Shown in pieces: positions 34,121 to 43,944 of a DNA stretch of 64,000 nt. The stretch is from Luteipulveratus flavus. Lineage in GTDB: Bacteria > Actinomycetota > Actinomycetes > Actinomycetales > Dermatophilaceae. Position 1 is the first letter of the stretch. Every line of letters begins with the position of its first letter. The stretch spans positions 124,001 through 188,000 of the forward strand of contig NZ_JAROAV010000033.1 in the NCBI RefSeq assembly GCF_029439465.1, in the 5' to 3' direction. Made by a program: the position numbers and the translations under genes. A model generated the notes under the pieces. That model saw nothing but the letters and a program-made list of their open reading frames with translations. It had not been told where the DNA came from and did no database searches.

Positions 34121-37100
34121 GCGTCCACCTTCTCGACCTCGATCGTCACCGTCAGCCCGTCGCCCACCTTGGCCTGCTCACCGCGGCCGGGGCCGAGGTC
34201 GTGACCGGAGCCCGCCGACCCGAACTGGACGGCGAGCGTCTCGCGCATGATCAGCTGCTGGTGGGCCACCGTGGCCTGCCACACGTCGTCGTCGCCGAGC
34301 ACCGACAGCGAGATGCGGTCGCTCACGTCGAGGCCGGCCCGGCGACGGGCCTCCTGGACCGCGCGGATGACGTCGCGGGCCAAGCCCTCCTGGGCGAGCT
34401 CCTCGGTCACCTCGGTGTCCAGCACGACGAACCCGCCACCGGGCAGCATCTGCACGGCACGACTGCTGCCGGACGCCGACTCGCCGACCACGGTCTCCAG
34501 CGTGTACTCGTCCTCCTGCAGCGGCAGACCGCCACTGGTGACGACGCCGTCGTCGCCGACCGACCAGTCGCCCGACTTGCTGCCCTTGATGGCCACCTGG
34601 ACGTCCTTGCCGAGCCGGGGCCCGGCGGAGCGGGCATTGACCACGAGCCGCTGCGAGACCCCGAAGTCGGACGCGCTGGCGTCCGCGATGTCGACCAGGG
34701 CGACCTTGCGGACGTTGACCTCCTCGGCCACGACGGCGGTGAACGGCTCCAGCGCGGCCGCGTCGGCGGTCACGACCGTGACGCGGGACAGCGGGAGGCG
34801 CACCCGCAGGCGCTCGGCCTTGCGCAGGCTCAGGGTCGCACCGCAGACCTCGCGGGCGCGATCCATCGCCGCGACGAGCTCGGCGTCCGCCGGGAGGGAC
34901 GACGCGTCCGGCCAGTCGGTCAGGTGGACCGAGCGCTCACCGGTGAGACCACGCCAGATCTGCTCCGTCGTGAACGGCAGCAGCGGCGCCGCCACCCGGC
35001 AGACCGTCTCCAGCGCCGTGTACAGCGTGTCGAACGCCTCGTGGCCGGCCTCGTCACCGGTGCCCCAGAACCGCTCGCGCGACCGGCGGATGTACCAGTT
35101 GGTCAGTACGTCGAGGAAGCCGTGCACGGAGTCGCAGGCACCCGCGACGTCGTACTCGTCCAGCTGCGCCTGTACGCCCTCGACGAGGTCGCGCAGCTTG
35201 GCGAGCAGGTACCGGTCAAGGACGTCACTCGACGTCGTCGCCGAATGTGCCTCGTACCCGGCGGCATTCGCGTAGAGGCTGAAGAAGTACCAGCTGCTCC
35301 ACAGCGGCATCAGCACCTGGCGCACGCCGTCCCGGATGCCCTGCTCGGTGACCACGAGGTTGCCGCCGCGCAGGATCGGGCTCTGCATGAGGAACCAGCG
35401 CATCGCGTCGGCGCCGTCCCGGTCGAACACCTCGTTGACGTCCGGGTAGTTGCGCAGCGACTTGGACATCTTCTGCCCGTCCGAGCCCAGCACGATGCCG
35501 TGGCAGATCACCGAGCTGAACGCCGGCTTGTCGAACAGCGCCGTCGCCAGGACGTGCAGCATGTAGAACCAGCCGCGCGTCTGCCCGATGTACTCGACGA
35601 TGAAGTCGGCCGGGAAGTGGTGCTCGAACCACTCGGCGTTCTCGAACGGGTAGTGCACCTGGGCGTAGGACATCGAGCCGGAGTCGAACCACACGTCCAG
35701 GACGTCCTCGACCCGGCGCATGGTCGACTGCCCGGTCGGGTCGTCGGGGTTCGGACGGGTCAGCTCGTCGATGTACGGGCGGTGCAGGTTGGGCTCGCCG
35801 TCCTCCCCGGTCGGCACCCGGCCGAAGTCGCGCTCGAGCTCCTCGAACGAGCCGTACACGTCGACCCGCGGGTACTCCGGGTTGTCCGACTTCCACACCG
35901 GCAGCGGGCTGCCCCAGAACCTGTTGCGGGTGATCGACCAGTCGCGGGCGTTCTCCAGCCACCGGCCGAACTGACCGTCCTTGACGTTGCCGGGCACCCA
36001 GGTGATCTCCTGGTTCAGCTCCAGCATCCGGGCCTTGATCTTGGTGACCTCGACGAACCAGCTGCTCACCGCCATGTAGATCAGCGGTCGCCGGCAGCGC
36101 CAGCAGTGCGGGTAGCTGTGGTCGTACGTCTCCCGCCGCAGCAGCACCGTGCCGGCGGTGGTGGCACCGGTCTCGCCCTCGCCCCGGGTGCGCGCCTTGA
36201 GGTGGTCGATGATGTGCGGGTTGGCGTCGAAGACCTGCATGCCCTCGTACTCCGCGACGGGGTAGGTGAAGCACCCGTCGGGCCCGACGGGGACGACCGG
36301 CGTGATGCCCTCCCGGTCGGTGACCTGCATGTCCTCCTCACCGAACGCGCCGGCGGAGTGGACCAGGCCCGTGCCGTCCTCGGTCGTGACGAAGTCGGCC
36401 TCGACGACCCGGAAGGCCCGCTCGTGGCCCTCGAAGTAGGTGAACGGCGGCGTGTACGCGCGGCCGATCAGGTCGGCGCCGATCAGCCGCTCCACGACGT
36501 GCTCGCGCCAGTCGGCCTTGGCGTCACCGAAGAGCTCCTTGGCGTACGCCGCGACCCGCGCCTCAGCGAGCACGTACCGCTCGGTCGTCCCCGTGAAGTC
36601 GGACTCCACCACGACGTAGTCGATGTCGGGGCGGACCATGATCGCCAGGTTGGACGGCAGCGTCCACGGCGTCGTCGTCCAGATCAGGGCCAGCTCGCCG
36701 GTCTCGAGGCGCAGCCCGACGGTGACGGCCGGGTCCTGGCGCATCTGGTAGACGTCGTCGTCCATCCGCAGCTCGTGGTTGGACAGCGGCGTCTGGTCGT
36801 TCCAGCAGTACGGCAGGACCCGGAAGCCCTCGTACGCCAGCCCCTTGTCGTACAGCTGCTTGAACGCCCAGATGACCGACTCCATGTAGGTCGGGTTGAG
36901 CGTCTTGTAGTCGTTGTCGAAGTCGACCCAACGGCCCATGCGGTTGACATAGGCCTCCCACTCGGAGGTGTAGCGCAGCACGGAGTCGCGGGCCGCCCGG
37001 TTGAACGTCTCGATCCCCATCTCGAGGATCTCGTCCTTGGTCTTCAGCCCGAGCTGGTTCATCGCCTCCAGCTCCGCCGGGAGACCGTGGGTGTCCCAGC

Positions 37101-37401
37101 CGAAGCGGCGCTCCACGCGGCGCCCACGCATCGTCTGGTAGCGCGGGATGAGGTCCTTGACGTACCCGGTCAGCAGGTGGCCGTAGTGCGGCAGGCCGTT
37201 GGCGAAGGGAGGGCCGTCGTAGAAGACGAACTCGTTGTCGCCGTCCGTGCCGGCGTCGCGCTGCTCGACCGAGGCGCGGAAGGTGTCATCGCCCTCCCAG
37301 TACGCGAGCACGCCCTGCTCGATGTCGGGGAACGCCGGCGTCGCCGAGACGCCCTTGGGGGTCTCGTCGGGGCTGCTGAGGTCGACCTTCGGGTAGGTCA
37401 T
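34117..37401 (-). CDS. ileS: Isoleucyl-tRNA synthetase, class 2 (eukaryote-like) form
   Basis: 1094 residues from the ATG at 37401. HIGH-type motif HYGH at residues 72-75 and KMSKS at 644-648, with the editing domain between ([15 protein letters not shown]) and a C-terminal anticodon-binding region. The [15 protein letters not shown] form and length place it with the class 2 enzymes, a group generally poorly inhibited by mupirocin. The coding region sits behind a T-box leader. An upstream ATG at 37412 is out of frame and would terminate across the true start. Confidence 0.97.
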   Translation of the reverse strand: MTYPKVDLSSPDETPKGVSATPAFPDIEQGVLAYWEGDDTFRASVEQRDAGTDGDNEFVFYDGPPFANGLPHYGHLLTGYVKDLIPRYQTMRGRRVERRFGWDTHGLPAELEAMNQLGLKTKDEILEMGIETFNRAARDSVLRYTSEWEAYVNRMGRWVDFDNDYKTLNPTYMESVIWAFKQLYDKGLAYEGFRVLPYCWNDQTPLSNHELRMDDDVYQMRQDPAVTVGLRLETGELALIWTTTPWTLPSNLAIMVRPDIDYVVVESDFTGTTERYVLAEARVAAYAKELFGDAKADWREHVVERLIGADLIGRAYTPPFTYFEGHERAFRVVEADFVTTEDGTGLVHSAGAFGEEDMQVTDREGITPVVPVGPDGCFTYPVAEYEGMQVFDANPHIIDHLKARTRGEGETGATTAGTVLLRRETYDHSYPHCWRCRRPLIYMAVSSWFVEVTKIKARMLELNQEITWVPGNVKDGQFGRWLENARDWSITRNRFWGSPLPVWKSDNPEYPRVDVYGSFEELERDFGRVPTGEDGEPNLHRPYIDELTRPNPDDPTGQSTMRRVEDVLDVWFDSGSMSYAQVHYPFENAEWFEHHFPADFIVEYIGQTRGWFYMLHVLATALFDKPAFSSVICHGIVLGSDGQKMSKSLRNYPDVNEVFDRDGADAMRWFLMQSPILRGGNLVVTEQGIRDGVRQVLMPLWSSWYFFSLYANAAGYEAHSATTSSDVLDRYLLAKLRDLVEGVQAQLDEYDVAGACDSVHGFLDVLTNWYIRRSRERFWGTGDEAGHEAFDTLYTALETVCRVAAPLLPFTTEQIWRGLTGERSVHLTDWPDASSLPADAELVAAMDRAREVCGATLSLRKAERLRVRLPLSRVTVVTADAAALEPFTAVVAEEVNVRKVALVDIADASASDFGVSQRLVVNARSAGPRLGKDVQVAIKGSKSGDWSVGDDGVVTSGGLPLQEDEYTLETVVGESASGSSRAVQMLPGGGFVVLDTEVTEELAQEGLARDVIRAVQEARRRAGLDVSDRISLSVLGDDDVWQATVAHQQLIMRETLAVQFGSAGSGHDLGPGRGEQAKVGDGLTVTIEVEKVDA

Positions 37402-37659
37402 GGGCGTGGCATCTTCCTCGCGTCGTCGTCCTTCGTTGCGAGGACGACGTGCCCGGAGGTCCGGGCGGCACCGCGGTACCACCTCGCTTGTCGTCCGCCG
37501 GCCGGTGACCGGGTCGTACGACCGCTCGTGCGTGAGCTGTGACGGGCTCGTCCCGTCCGGGTCTACTGAGGTCTCGACACGGCTCGGCTTGCGCCTCGCC
37601 TGCTCGACCCGTTCTTCCGGAGGCTCGCCGCTGATGACGGCTCAGACGCCTGTGCACCC
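37402..37659 (-). ncRNA. T-box riboswitch leader of ileS (translational type)
   Basis: The T-box core TGGTACCGCG is at 37481-37472 on the minus strand, preceded by GCGAGG. A small hairpin GCCG-loop-CGGC at 37641-37627 exposes ATC (37635-37633), the isoleucine specifier, in a short stem I as in actinobacterial ileS leaders. GTCGTCC (37448-37442) can pair with GGACGAC at 37496-37490, closing the T-box arm, while the overlapping TCCTCGC (37444-37438) can pair with GCGAGGA (37421-37415), which holds the ribosome-binding site. Uncharged tRNA-Ile should favour the first state and free translation. The switching is inferred from base pairing. Confidence 0.88.
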
Positions 37660-37689
37660 AGTCTAGGCGTGGCGGACGTCCGATCCCAA
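37660..37689 (-). promoter_or_regulatory. Predicted promoter of the ileS operon
   Basis: On the minus strand TTGGGA (37689-37684) and TAGACT (37665-37660) are separated by 18 bases, a reasonable housekeeping sigma pair. It would start the transcript just before the T-box leader. Confidence 0.5.
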
Positions 37690-37728
37690 CCGGTTCTCGG
37701 GTCGACCGCCGCCGGCCCACCGTTCGCG

Positions 37729-37789
37729 GCCGACTGCGCGTGTCGTGCGGGGTTCCGGGTGTGAATCCAGCAGGACACGCGCAGTCGGC
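37729..37789. repeat. Perfect 16-bp inverted repeat in the ileS-glcD divergent region
   Basis: GCCGACTGCGCGTGTC (37729-37744) is exactly matched by GACACGCGCAGTCGGC (37774-37789), with a 29-base loop. It lies upstream of the ileS promoter and 27 bases before the oxidase start. It may be a dispersed palindromic repeat element, an operator, or a structured leader of the oxidase mRNA. Confidence 0.7.
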
Positions 37790-37815
37790 GAAAGAAGGCG
37801 GGGCACGATGGGCGG

Positions 37816-39168
37816 GTGAGCACCATCAGCCTGCCGCCCTTGCCTCCTGGGCGCGTCGTCGAGGACGCCGACGTCGCTCTGGGGTACGCCACCGACCGCA
37901 GCCTGGGATCCACCGCCCCGGAGGAGTACGTCGTGGTGCGGGCGCGCGACCGCGCCGACGTCGTGGCCGTCCTGGAGCACGCCCAGGCCCACCGCGTCGC
38001 GGTCGTGCCGCAGGGTGCCCGCAGCTCGCTGTGCGGCGGGTCGACGGCGATCGCGGGCGGCATCGTCCTGAACGTCGAGGCGTTGCAGCGGCTGGAGATC
38101 GACCGCGCCGAGCGGTACGCGACGGTCGGCCCGGGTGTCGTGACGGCCGATCTCAAGCAGGCCGCCGCGTCCGAGGGCCTGGCCTACCCGCCCGACCCTG
38201 CCTCCTCGCCGTTCTGCACGATCGGCGGCAACGTCGCGACCAACGCCGGTGGCCTGTGCTGCGTGAAGTACGGCGTGACGGCCGGCTACGTCCTCGGCCT
38301 GGAGGTGGTGCTCGCCGGCGGCGAGGTCATCCGCACCGGGAGGCGCACCGCGAAGGGCGTCGCCGGCCTGGACCTGACCGGCCTGTTCGTGGGCTCCGAG
38401 GGCCAGCTCGGCGTCGTGACCGAGGCCGTCCTGCGCCTCGTCCCGGCCTCCGACCCGCCGCTCACCGTCCTCGCGACGTTCGCCTCGCTCGCCGACGCCA
38501 CTCGCGGGCTGCTGGCGCTGCGCAACGACCGGCACGGTCCGAACCTGCTCGAGGTGCTCGACGGCCCCTCCCTGCGCGCGATCCAGGCGATGCAGGACTT
38601 CGGCTCCCCCGAGGACGCGGCCGCCGCGCTGCTGGTCCAGTCCGACCGTCCCGGCAGCACCGACGCGGACGTCCGCCGTTACGCCGAGCTGCTCAGCGAC
38701 GCCGGCGCGGACGCGGTGGCCGTCGCCGACGACGAGCAGGAGGCCGAGGCGCTGATGGCGGGGCGGCGTGCGCTGGCGCCGGCGCTGGAGCGCAAGGGCA
38801 GTCACTTCATCGAGGACGTGTGCGTGCCGGTGTCCCGGCTCGGCGACCTGATCGCGGCGGCCCACGAGGTCGGTGAGCGGACGGGCGTCGACATCACCCT
38901 CTCCGGCCACGGCGGGGACGGCAACCTGCACCCGTGCCTGTTCTTCGACGACTCCCCCGGTAGCCGGGAACGGGCCGAGGGGGCGTTCGCCGACCTGGTG
39001 GACGTCGCCCTGCGGATGGGCGGCACCATCACCGGCGAGCACGGCGTCGGGACGCTGAAGCGACGGTGGCTCCCGCGCGAGCTCGGGGAGGCGGAGCTGG
39101 CGCGTCAGCGCGCCGTGAAGGCGGTCTTCGACCCGCTGGGGATCATGAACCCCGGGCGGCCGCTCTGA
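37816..39168 (+). CDS. FAD-binding oxidase/dehydrogenase of the GlcD (glycolate/D-lactate) family
   Basis: 450 residues, GTG start. The N-terminal PCMH-type FAD domain shows VVPQGARSSLCGGSTAIAGG, PPDPASSPFCTIGGNVATNAGG and GLFVGSEGQLGVVTEAVLRL; the C-terminal FAD-linked oxidase domain has HGGDGNLHPCLFFDD and GTITGEHGVGTLKR. It probably oxidises a 2-hydroxy acid such as glycolate or D-lactate; no GlcE/GlcF partner is encoded next to it, so the electron acceptor is unknown. It converges with the Tdi1-type gene with a one-base gap. Confidence 0.9.
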   Translation: MSTISLPPLPPGRVVEDADVALGYATDRSLGSTAPEEYVVVRARDRADVVAVLEHAQAHRVAVVPQGARSSLCGGSTAIAGGIVLNVEALQRLEIDRAERYATVGPGVVTADLKQAAASEGLAYPPDPASSPFCTIGGNVATNAGGLCCVKYGVTAGYVLGLEVVLAGGEVIRTGRRTAKGVAGLDLTGLFVGSEGQLGVVTEAVLRLVPASDPPLTVLATFASLADATRGLLALRNDRHGPNLLEVLDGPSLRAIQAMQDFGSPEDAAAALLVQSDRPGSTDADVRRYAELLSDAGADAVAVADDEQEAEALMAGRRALAPALERKGSHFIEDVCVPVSRLGDLIAAAHEVGERTGVDITLSGHGGDGNLHPCLFFDDSPGSRERAEGAFADLVDVALRMGGTITGEHGVGTLKRRWLPRELGEAELARQRAVKAVFDPLGIMNPGRPL

Positions 39169-39169
39169 G

Positions 39170-39856
39170 TCAGCCTCGCGACTGGCCGACCGCGCGGTGG
39201 ATCTGCTCCAGGTGCTCCGGGCCGGGACCCTTGGCGAGCGAGTCCGGGCTGACCGTGCCGCCGAGTGCGAGCATCGGCATGAAGTAGTAGATCTCACCCT
39301 CGGCGAGCGGACCGAGCTTCTGGCGTGCCCCACCGCGCGGACCCTCCAGGTCCGAGATGTGCGAGCTGCCGCCGGTGAGGTGCTCGTTGAAGAAGGAGGT
39401 GAGGTCCTGCGCGACGACGGTGTTGCTCTGGAAGTGCGGGTCGAGGCACTGGACGCGCTCCTGGCCGCCCTGCCGGTCGTAGTGGTAGACGTGGCCGAAG
39501 CTGGTGACCGCGATCGGGAAGGACGACACGTCCGCCCCCAGCCACTCCTGCAGCACGGCCATCCAGTCGCCGGGGTCGACGATCGCGAGGCGCTGCTCGC
39601 CGTAGAAGCCCAGGCCGTGCTCGCGCCACAGCCGGATCAGCGCGGGACCGACCTTGCCCTCGGCGTAGGAGAGGAACTCCTCCGACGGGCGGGTGACGTC
39701 GGAGTCGGGGGGCATGACGCTGACGAACTGCTGCAGAGCCGGACCCTCCTGGTCGGAGGTGCCCCACTGCTGCCCGTAGGACTGCTGACCCGCGCCGCCC
39801 GAGTAGCCTCCGGCGTGCTGCGTCTGCGGTGCGTACCCGCCGTACTGATCGCTCAT
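39170..39856 (-). CDS. GAD-like/Tdi1-type (DUF1851) protein with Gly/Gln/Tyr-rich N-terminus
   Basis: 228 residues from the ATG at 39856, GGGAGG six bases upstream. Residues 1-40 are low complexity (YGGYAPQTQHAGGYSGGAG). Residues about 60-130 match the GAD-like domain (YAEGKVGPALIRLWREHGLG, LAIVDPGDWMAVLQEWLG). Residues about 135-225 match DUF1851/Tdi1 (TSFGHVYHYD, EGEIYYFMPMLALGG, EHLEQIHRAVG). In Proteobacteria Tdi1 is the immunity protein of a type VI DNase effector; no type VI genes or toxin gene are adjacent here, so a solitary immunity or housekeeping role is open. Confidence 0.8.
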   Translation of the reverse strand: MSDQYGGYAPQTQHAGGYSGGAGQQSYGQQWGTSDQEGPALQQFVSVMPPDSDVTRPSEEFLSYAEGKVGPALIRLWREHGLGFYGEQRLAIVDPGDWMAVLQEWLGADVSSFPIAVTSFGHVYHYDRQGGQERVQCLDPHFQSNTVVAQDLTSFFNEHLTGGSSHISDLEGPRGGARQKLGPLAEGEIYYFMPMLALGGTVSPDSLAKGPGPEHLEQIHRAVGQSRG

Positions 39857-39969
39857 CAGTGCCTCCCTCGGTCGGCTGACCCGCCGCTCTTGTGGCCGAC
39901 GGTACTCGACGTGCCGCCGCACGACATTCTCCGAGGTGGCGTGGCGGCCCCCGCACGTATCGTGACGAC

Positions 39970-40461
39970 ATGCCACGGATCTCCTCACAGGTCGTCGTCG
40001 ACGTCGCCCCGGACGTGGCGTTCGCGGTCTCGCAGACGACGGGCGAGGTCCGCCGCAGCTGGGACCCGTTCATCCACCACCAGCACCTGATGGACGGCGC
40101 CGCGGTCCCGGACCGCGGCGTCCGGACGCTCACCCGGTCGCGGCACGGGCTGCGGATGGTGAGCCGGTACGTGTCCTACCGGCCGCCGTCCTCGGTCGGG
40201 ATGACCATGGAGGAGGGCCCGTGGTTCTTCGAGACGTTCGGTGGCGGCTGGCGCTTCGAGCCGGTGGACGGCGGCACCAGAGCGACGTGGAAGTACACGT
40301 TCACCTGCCGACCGCGCCTCCTGCGTCCCATCGCCGAACGCATCGGCCGCGCACTGCTCCAGCACGACATCGATCGACGCATCGCGGCGTTCGCGCGGGC
40401 CTGCGAGCGCGCTGACGTCCTCGCCGCCGTGGCCGCGAGCGCCGGGACGAAACCCGTGTGA
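39970..40461 (+). CDS. SRPBCC family protein
   Basis: 163 residues from the ATG at 39970. START/SRPBCC fold pattern: VVVDVAPDVAFAVSQTTGEV with WDPF, a middle TMEEGPWFFETFGGGWRFEP, and TRATWKYTFTCRP before an amphipathic C-terminal helix. Such proteins bind hydrophobic ligands; mycobacterial Rv0910-type toxins share the fold, but the Rv0909-like gene of this window is 16 kb away. It is 33 bases upstream of valS on the same strand and could be co-transcribed. Confidence 0.8.
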   Translation: MPRISSQVVVDVAPDVAFAVSQTTGEVRRSWDPFIHHQHLMDGAAVPDRGVRTLTRSRHGLRMVSRYVSYRPPSSVGMTMEEGPWFFETFGGGWRFEPVDGGTRATWKYTFTCRPRLLRPIAERIGRALLQHDIDRRIAAFARACERADVLAAVAASAGTKPV

Positions 40462-40494
40462 GGCGGGCGGCGGAGATCTGGGACGATTGGCGGC

Positions 40495-43143
40495 ATGACT
40501 GACGCACCCCAGCCGCGCGCCGCGCGGGTTCCGGACAAGCCCACCGTCGATGGACTTGAGGACCGCTGGGGCAAGGTATGGGCGGAGCAGGGGACGTACC
40601 GCTTCGACCGCGATCGCGCGTTGACCCTCTCTCGCGAGCAGATCTTCTCGATCGACACCCCGCCGCCGACCGCGTCCGGCTCGCTGCACGTGGGCCACGT
40701 CTTCGGTTACACCCAGGCCGACTGCCTCGCCCGCTACCACCGGATGACCGGCAAGGAGGTCTTCTACCCGATCGGGTGGGACGACAACGGGCTGCCGACC
40801 GAGCGCCGGGTGCAGAACTACTACGGCGTGCGCGGTGACGCCTCGCTGCCGTACGACCCGGACTTCGCGCCGCCGCAGGAGGGCGGTTCGGGCAAGGCGA
40901 TGAAGGCGGCTGACCAGAAGCCGGTCGGCCGCGCGAACTTCATCCGGCTGTGCCAGCAGCTCACCGAGCTGGACGAGAAGGCGTTCGAGGACACCTTCCG
41001 CAGGCTCGGCCTGTCCCTGGACTGGGACGTGCAGTACCGCACGGTCGACGACCGCTCGCGCGCGGTGGCCCAGCAGGCGTTCCTGCGCAACCTGGCCCGC
41101 GGCGAGGCGTACCAGGCGGAGGCGCCGGGCCTGTGGGACGTGACGTTCCAGACCGCGGTCGCGCAGGCCGAGCTCGAGGCGCGGGACTACCCGGGGGCCT
41201 TCCACACGGTGCGCTTCCACCGGGACGGCTTCGAGCCGGTGCACATCGAGACGACCCGCCCGGAGCTGATCCCGGCGGTCGTGGCGCTGATCGCGCACCC
41301 GGACGACGAGCGGTACCAGCCGCTGTTCGGCACGACCGTGACCTCTCCCCTGTTCGGTGTGGAGATCCCGGTGCTCGCCCACCCGGCCGCCGAGCCGGAC
41401 AAGGGCGCCGGCATCGCGATGTGCTGCACCTTCGGAGACCTCACCGACGTGCAGTGGTGGCGTGAGCTGCAGCTGCCGATCCGGTCGGTGATCACCCGCA
41501 ACGGCCGCATCTCCGGCGAGACCCCGGAGTGGATCGCCGGTGGTCCGGGCGAGCAGCTGTACGCCGAGCAGCTCGCCACGAAGACCGTCCACTCCGCCCG
41601 GGAGGCGGTGGTGGCCGCCCTGCGCGAGTCGGGCGACCTGCTCGGCGAGCCCCGCAAGACCCAGCGCAAGGCGAACTTCTACGAGAAGGGCGACAAGCCG
41701 CTGGAGATCGTGACCAGCCGGCAGTGGTACATCCGCAACGGCGGCCGGGACGCCGACCTGCGCGAGGCGCTCATCGGCCGCGGCAGCGAGATCGGGTTCC
41801 ACCCGGCCTTCATGCGCAGCCGGTACACCAACTGGATCTCGGGCCTCAACGGTGACTGGCTCATCAGCCGCCAGCGGTTCTTCGGCGTCCCGTTCCCGGT
41901 CTGGTACCGGCTGGACGAGCACGGCGAGGCGCAGCACGACGCGCCGCTGGTGCCGGACGAGAGCCGCCTGCCCGTCGACCCGGTGTCGCAGACCCCGGAC
42001 GGGTACGACGAGTCGCAGCGCGACCAGCCGGGCGGCTTCACCGCCGACACCGACATCATGGACACCTGGGCGACCTCGTCGCTGTCGCCGCAGATCGCGG
42101 CGGGCTGGCCGGTGGCGAGCGACCCGCTCGGCAAGAACGACAAGGACCTGTTCGCTGCGGTCTTCCCGATGGACATGCGCCCGCAGGGCCACGACATCAT
42201 CCGCACCTGGCTGTTCGCGACCGTCGTGCGGGCGCACTACGAGCACGGAACCGTGCCGTGGACGAACGCCTACCTCAACGGCTGGATCCTGGACCCGGAC
42301 CGCAAGAAGATGTCCAAGTCCAAGGGCAACGCGACCACGCCGATCGAGATGCTCGAGACCAACGGCACGGACGCGGTCCGCTACTGGGCGGCGATCGCCC
42401 GCCCGGGCACCGACACCGTCGACGACCCGCAGCAGGTGAAGATCGGCCGTCGGCTGGCGATCAAGCTGCTCAACGCGAGCAAGTTCGCCCTCACGATGGG
42501 CGGTGACGAGCCGGTGGGCGGCGTCGAGTCGGTGACCGAGCCGATCGACCGCTCCATGCTGGCCGGCCTCGCGACCGTGGTCGAGCAGGCCACGACCGCG
42601 TACGAGCACTACGACTACGCCCGCGCCCTGGACGTCACCGAGACCTTCTTCTGGTCCTTCTGCGACGACTACCTCGAGCTGGTCAAGGACCGTGCGTACG
42701 GCGGCGGCGAGGTCTCCCCCGAGGCGGCGGCCTCCGCCCGGGCCGCTCTGCGGGTCGCGCTCGACGTCCAGCTGCGGCTGCTCGCGCCGGTGCTGTGCTA
42801 CGCGACCGAGGAGGTGTGGTCCTGGTTCCGTGAGGGGTCGGTGCACCGCGCGTCCTGGCCGACGAGCGAGGAGCTCGCGTCCGCGGCCGGCGACGCATCG
42901 CTGCTCCCGGCGGTGGGCTCGGCCCTGGCCCGCATCCGCAAGGCCAAGTCCGACGCCAAGATGGGTATGCGGGCCGAGGTCAGCGCGATGACCCTGGCCG
43001 GTCCCGGCCCGCTCGTCGAGCACGTCCGCGCGGCCGAGCGCGACCTGCGCGCCGCGGGCAAGGTGACCGGCATGACGTACGGCGAGGCGGAGGAGCTGCA
43101 GGTGAGCGACGTCGAGCTCGTGCCGCCGCCTCCGAAGGCCTGA
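40495..43143 (+). CDS. valS: Valyl-tRNA synthetase
   Basis: 882 residues. HIGH-type motif HVGH at 65-68, KMSKS at 605-609, an editing domain with IETTRPELIPAVVALIAHPDD, and a C-terminal anticodon-binding domain ending near VELVPPPPKA. The N-terminal IDTPPPTASGSLHVGHVFGY is typical of actinobacterial ValRS. No T-box motif is seen in its short upstream gap. Confidence 0.97.
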   Translation: MTDAPQPRAARVPDKPTVDGLEDRWGKVWAEQGTYRFDRDRALTLSREQIFSIDTPPPTASGSLHVGHVFGYTQADCLARYHRMTGKEVFYPIGWDDNGLPTERRVQNYYGVRGDASLPYDPDFAPPQEGGSGKAMKAADQKPVGRANFIRLCQQLTELDEKAFEDTFRRLGLSLDWDVQYRTVDDRSRAVAQQAFLRNLARGEAYQAEAPGLWDVTFQTAVAQAELEARDYPGAFHTVRFHRDGFEPVHIETTRPELIPAVVALIAHPDDERYQPLFGTTVTSPLFGVEIPVLAHPAAEPDKGAGIAMCCTFGDLTDVQWWRELQLPIRSVITRNGRISGETPEWIAGGPGEQLYAEQLATKTVHSAREAVVAALRESGDLLGEPRKTQRKANFYEKGDKPLEIVTSRQWYIRNGGRDADLREALIGRGSEIGFHPAFMRSRYTNWISGLNGDWLISRQRFFGVPFPVWYRLDEHGEAQHDAPLVPDESRLPVDPVSQTPDGYDESQRDQPGGFTADTDIMDTWATSSLSPQIAAGWPVASDPLGKNDKDLFAAVFPMDMRPQGHDIIRTWLFATVVRAHYEHGTVPWTNAYLNGWILDPDRKKMSKSKGNATTPIEMLETNGTDAVRYWAAIARPGTDTVDDPQQVKIGRRLAIKLLNASKFALTMGGDEPVGGVESVTEPIDRSMLAGLATVVEQATTAYEHYDYARALDVTETFFWSFCDDYLELVKDRAYGGGEVSPEAAASARAALRVALDVQLRLLAPVLCYATEEVWSWFREGSVHRASWPTSEELASAAGDASLLPAVGSALARIRKAKSDAKMGMRAEVSAMTLAGPGPLVEHVRAAERDLRAAGKVTGMTYGEAEELQVSDVELVPPPPKA

Positions 43144-43212
43144 TCGAGGGGTCCGCGGCGAAGGTCACAACTTCGACAAGGGCAACCAGTACGACCCCGA
43201 ACCAGTGGCTCG

Positions 43213-43944
43213 GTGCGTAACGTGCGCATCATGCCCGGGGGTTCGTTGCGTGACGTCCCGGCACGGCTCAGTGGCCGCGCCGGGATCGTCGCATCCGTCA
43301 CGGCGCTGGGCCTGATCACTCTCGCCTACGCCGTGACACAGGGGTCTCCGATCGCGCACTCCCCCCGCCGCGACTGGGAGCAGCCGACGCCGCGGGCGGC
43401 CACCGCGACCAGCACGACCGAGACGCTCTCGCCGTCGGGGACCTCGGTGGGTCCGTCCGGCGCCCGGCTCGCGGCCGACCTCAGTCTGGCCCTGCAGATC
43501 CTGCTCGGGCTGATCGTCCTCAGCCTCGTGACCGCACTGGTCGTCGCGATCGTCCGGGGCTGGCGAGCGCGTCCGCGCCGGCAGCACCTGGACGCCCTGG
43601 CTCCCCCACCGCCCGTGGCGCAGACCGTCGCGACCGGCGAGGCCGACCAGCGCCGCGCCCTCGTCGACGGCGCTCCGACCGACGCGATCATCGCCTGCTG
43701 GGTGGAGCTCGAACGGGCCGTCGCCGAGGCCGGCATCCGGCGCGCCCGCAGCGAGACCACGGCCGAGCTGACCCTGCGGGTGCTCGGCAGCCTCGACACC
43801 GACCGCGCGGCACTGCGCGACCTCGCCGACCTCTACCGCGAGGCGCGCTACAGCCGGCACGCGCTGACCGAGGAGCACCGCGAGCGCGCGCAGCGCGACC
43901 TCACCGACATCCACGCGGCGCTACGAGCACGGGGCCCGGCATGA
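43213..43944 (+). CDS. DUF4129 membrane protein
   Basis: 243 residues, GTG at 43213 or ATG at 43231. Two membrane helices (about 23-42 and 93-114, LSLALQILLGLIVLSLVTAL) flank an extracytoplasmic Ser/Thr-rich loop. The C-terminal DUF4129 domain reads IIACWVELERAVAEAGIRR, ELTLRVLGSL, LADLYREARYSRHALTEEHRERA. DUF4129 modules usually accompany a transglutaminase in MoxR/DUF58 clusters; none is encoded here. First gene of the five-gene MoxR operon. Confidence 0.85.
   Translation: MRNVRIMPGGSLRDVPARLSGRAGIVASVTALGLITLAYAVTQGSPIAHSPRRDWEQPTPRAATATSTTETLSPSGTSVGPSGARLAADLSLALQILLGLIVLSLVTALVVAIVRGWRARPRRQHLDALAPPPPVAQTVATGEADQRRALVDGAPTDAIIACWVELERAVAEAGIRRARSETTAELTLRVLGSLDTDRAALRDLADLYREARYSRHALTEEHRERAQRDLTDIHAALRARGPA

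Noticed and set aside
32938-37542. A 1534-codon open frame antisense to ileS and folC
   Set aside because: It has no family resemblance and the low-complexity His/Asp/Arg composition typical of antisense frames in high-GC DNA; the opposite strand carries conserved essential genes.
37745-37773. GGGGTTC...GAATCC inside the inverted-repeat loop, resembling a tRNA T-arm
   Set aside because: No acceptor, D or anticodon arms can be drawn around it.
39985-43023. Long open frame antisense to valS
   Set aside because: Composition is that of an antisense shadow; valS on the other strand is full length with both catalytic motifs.
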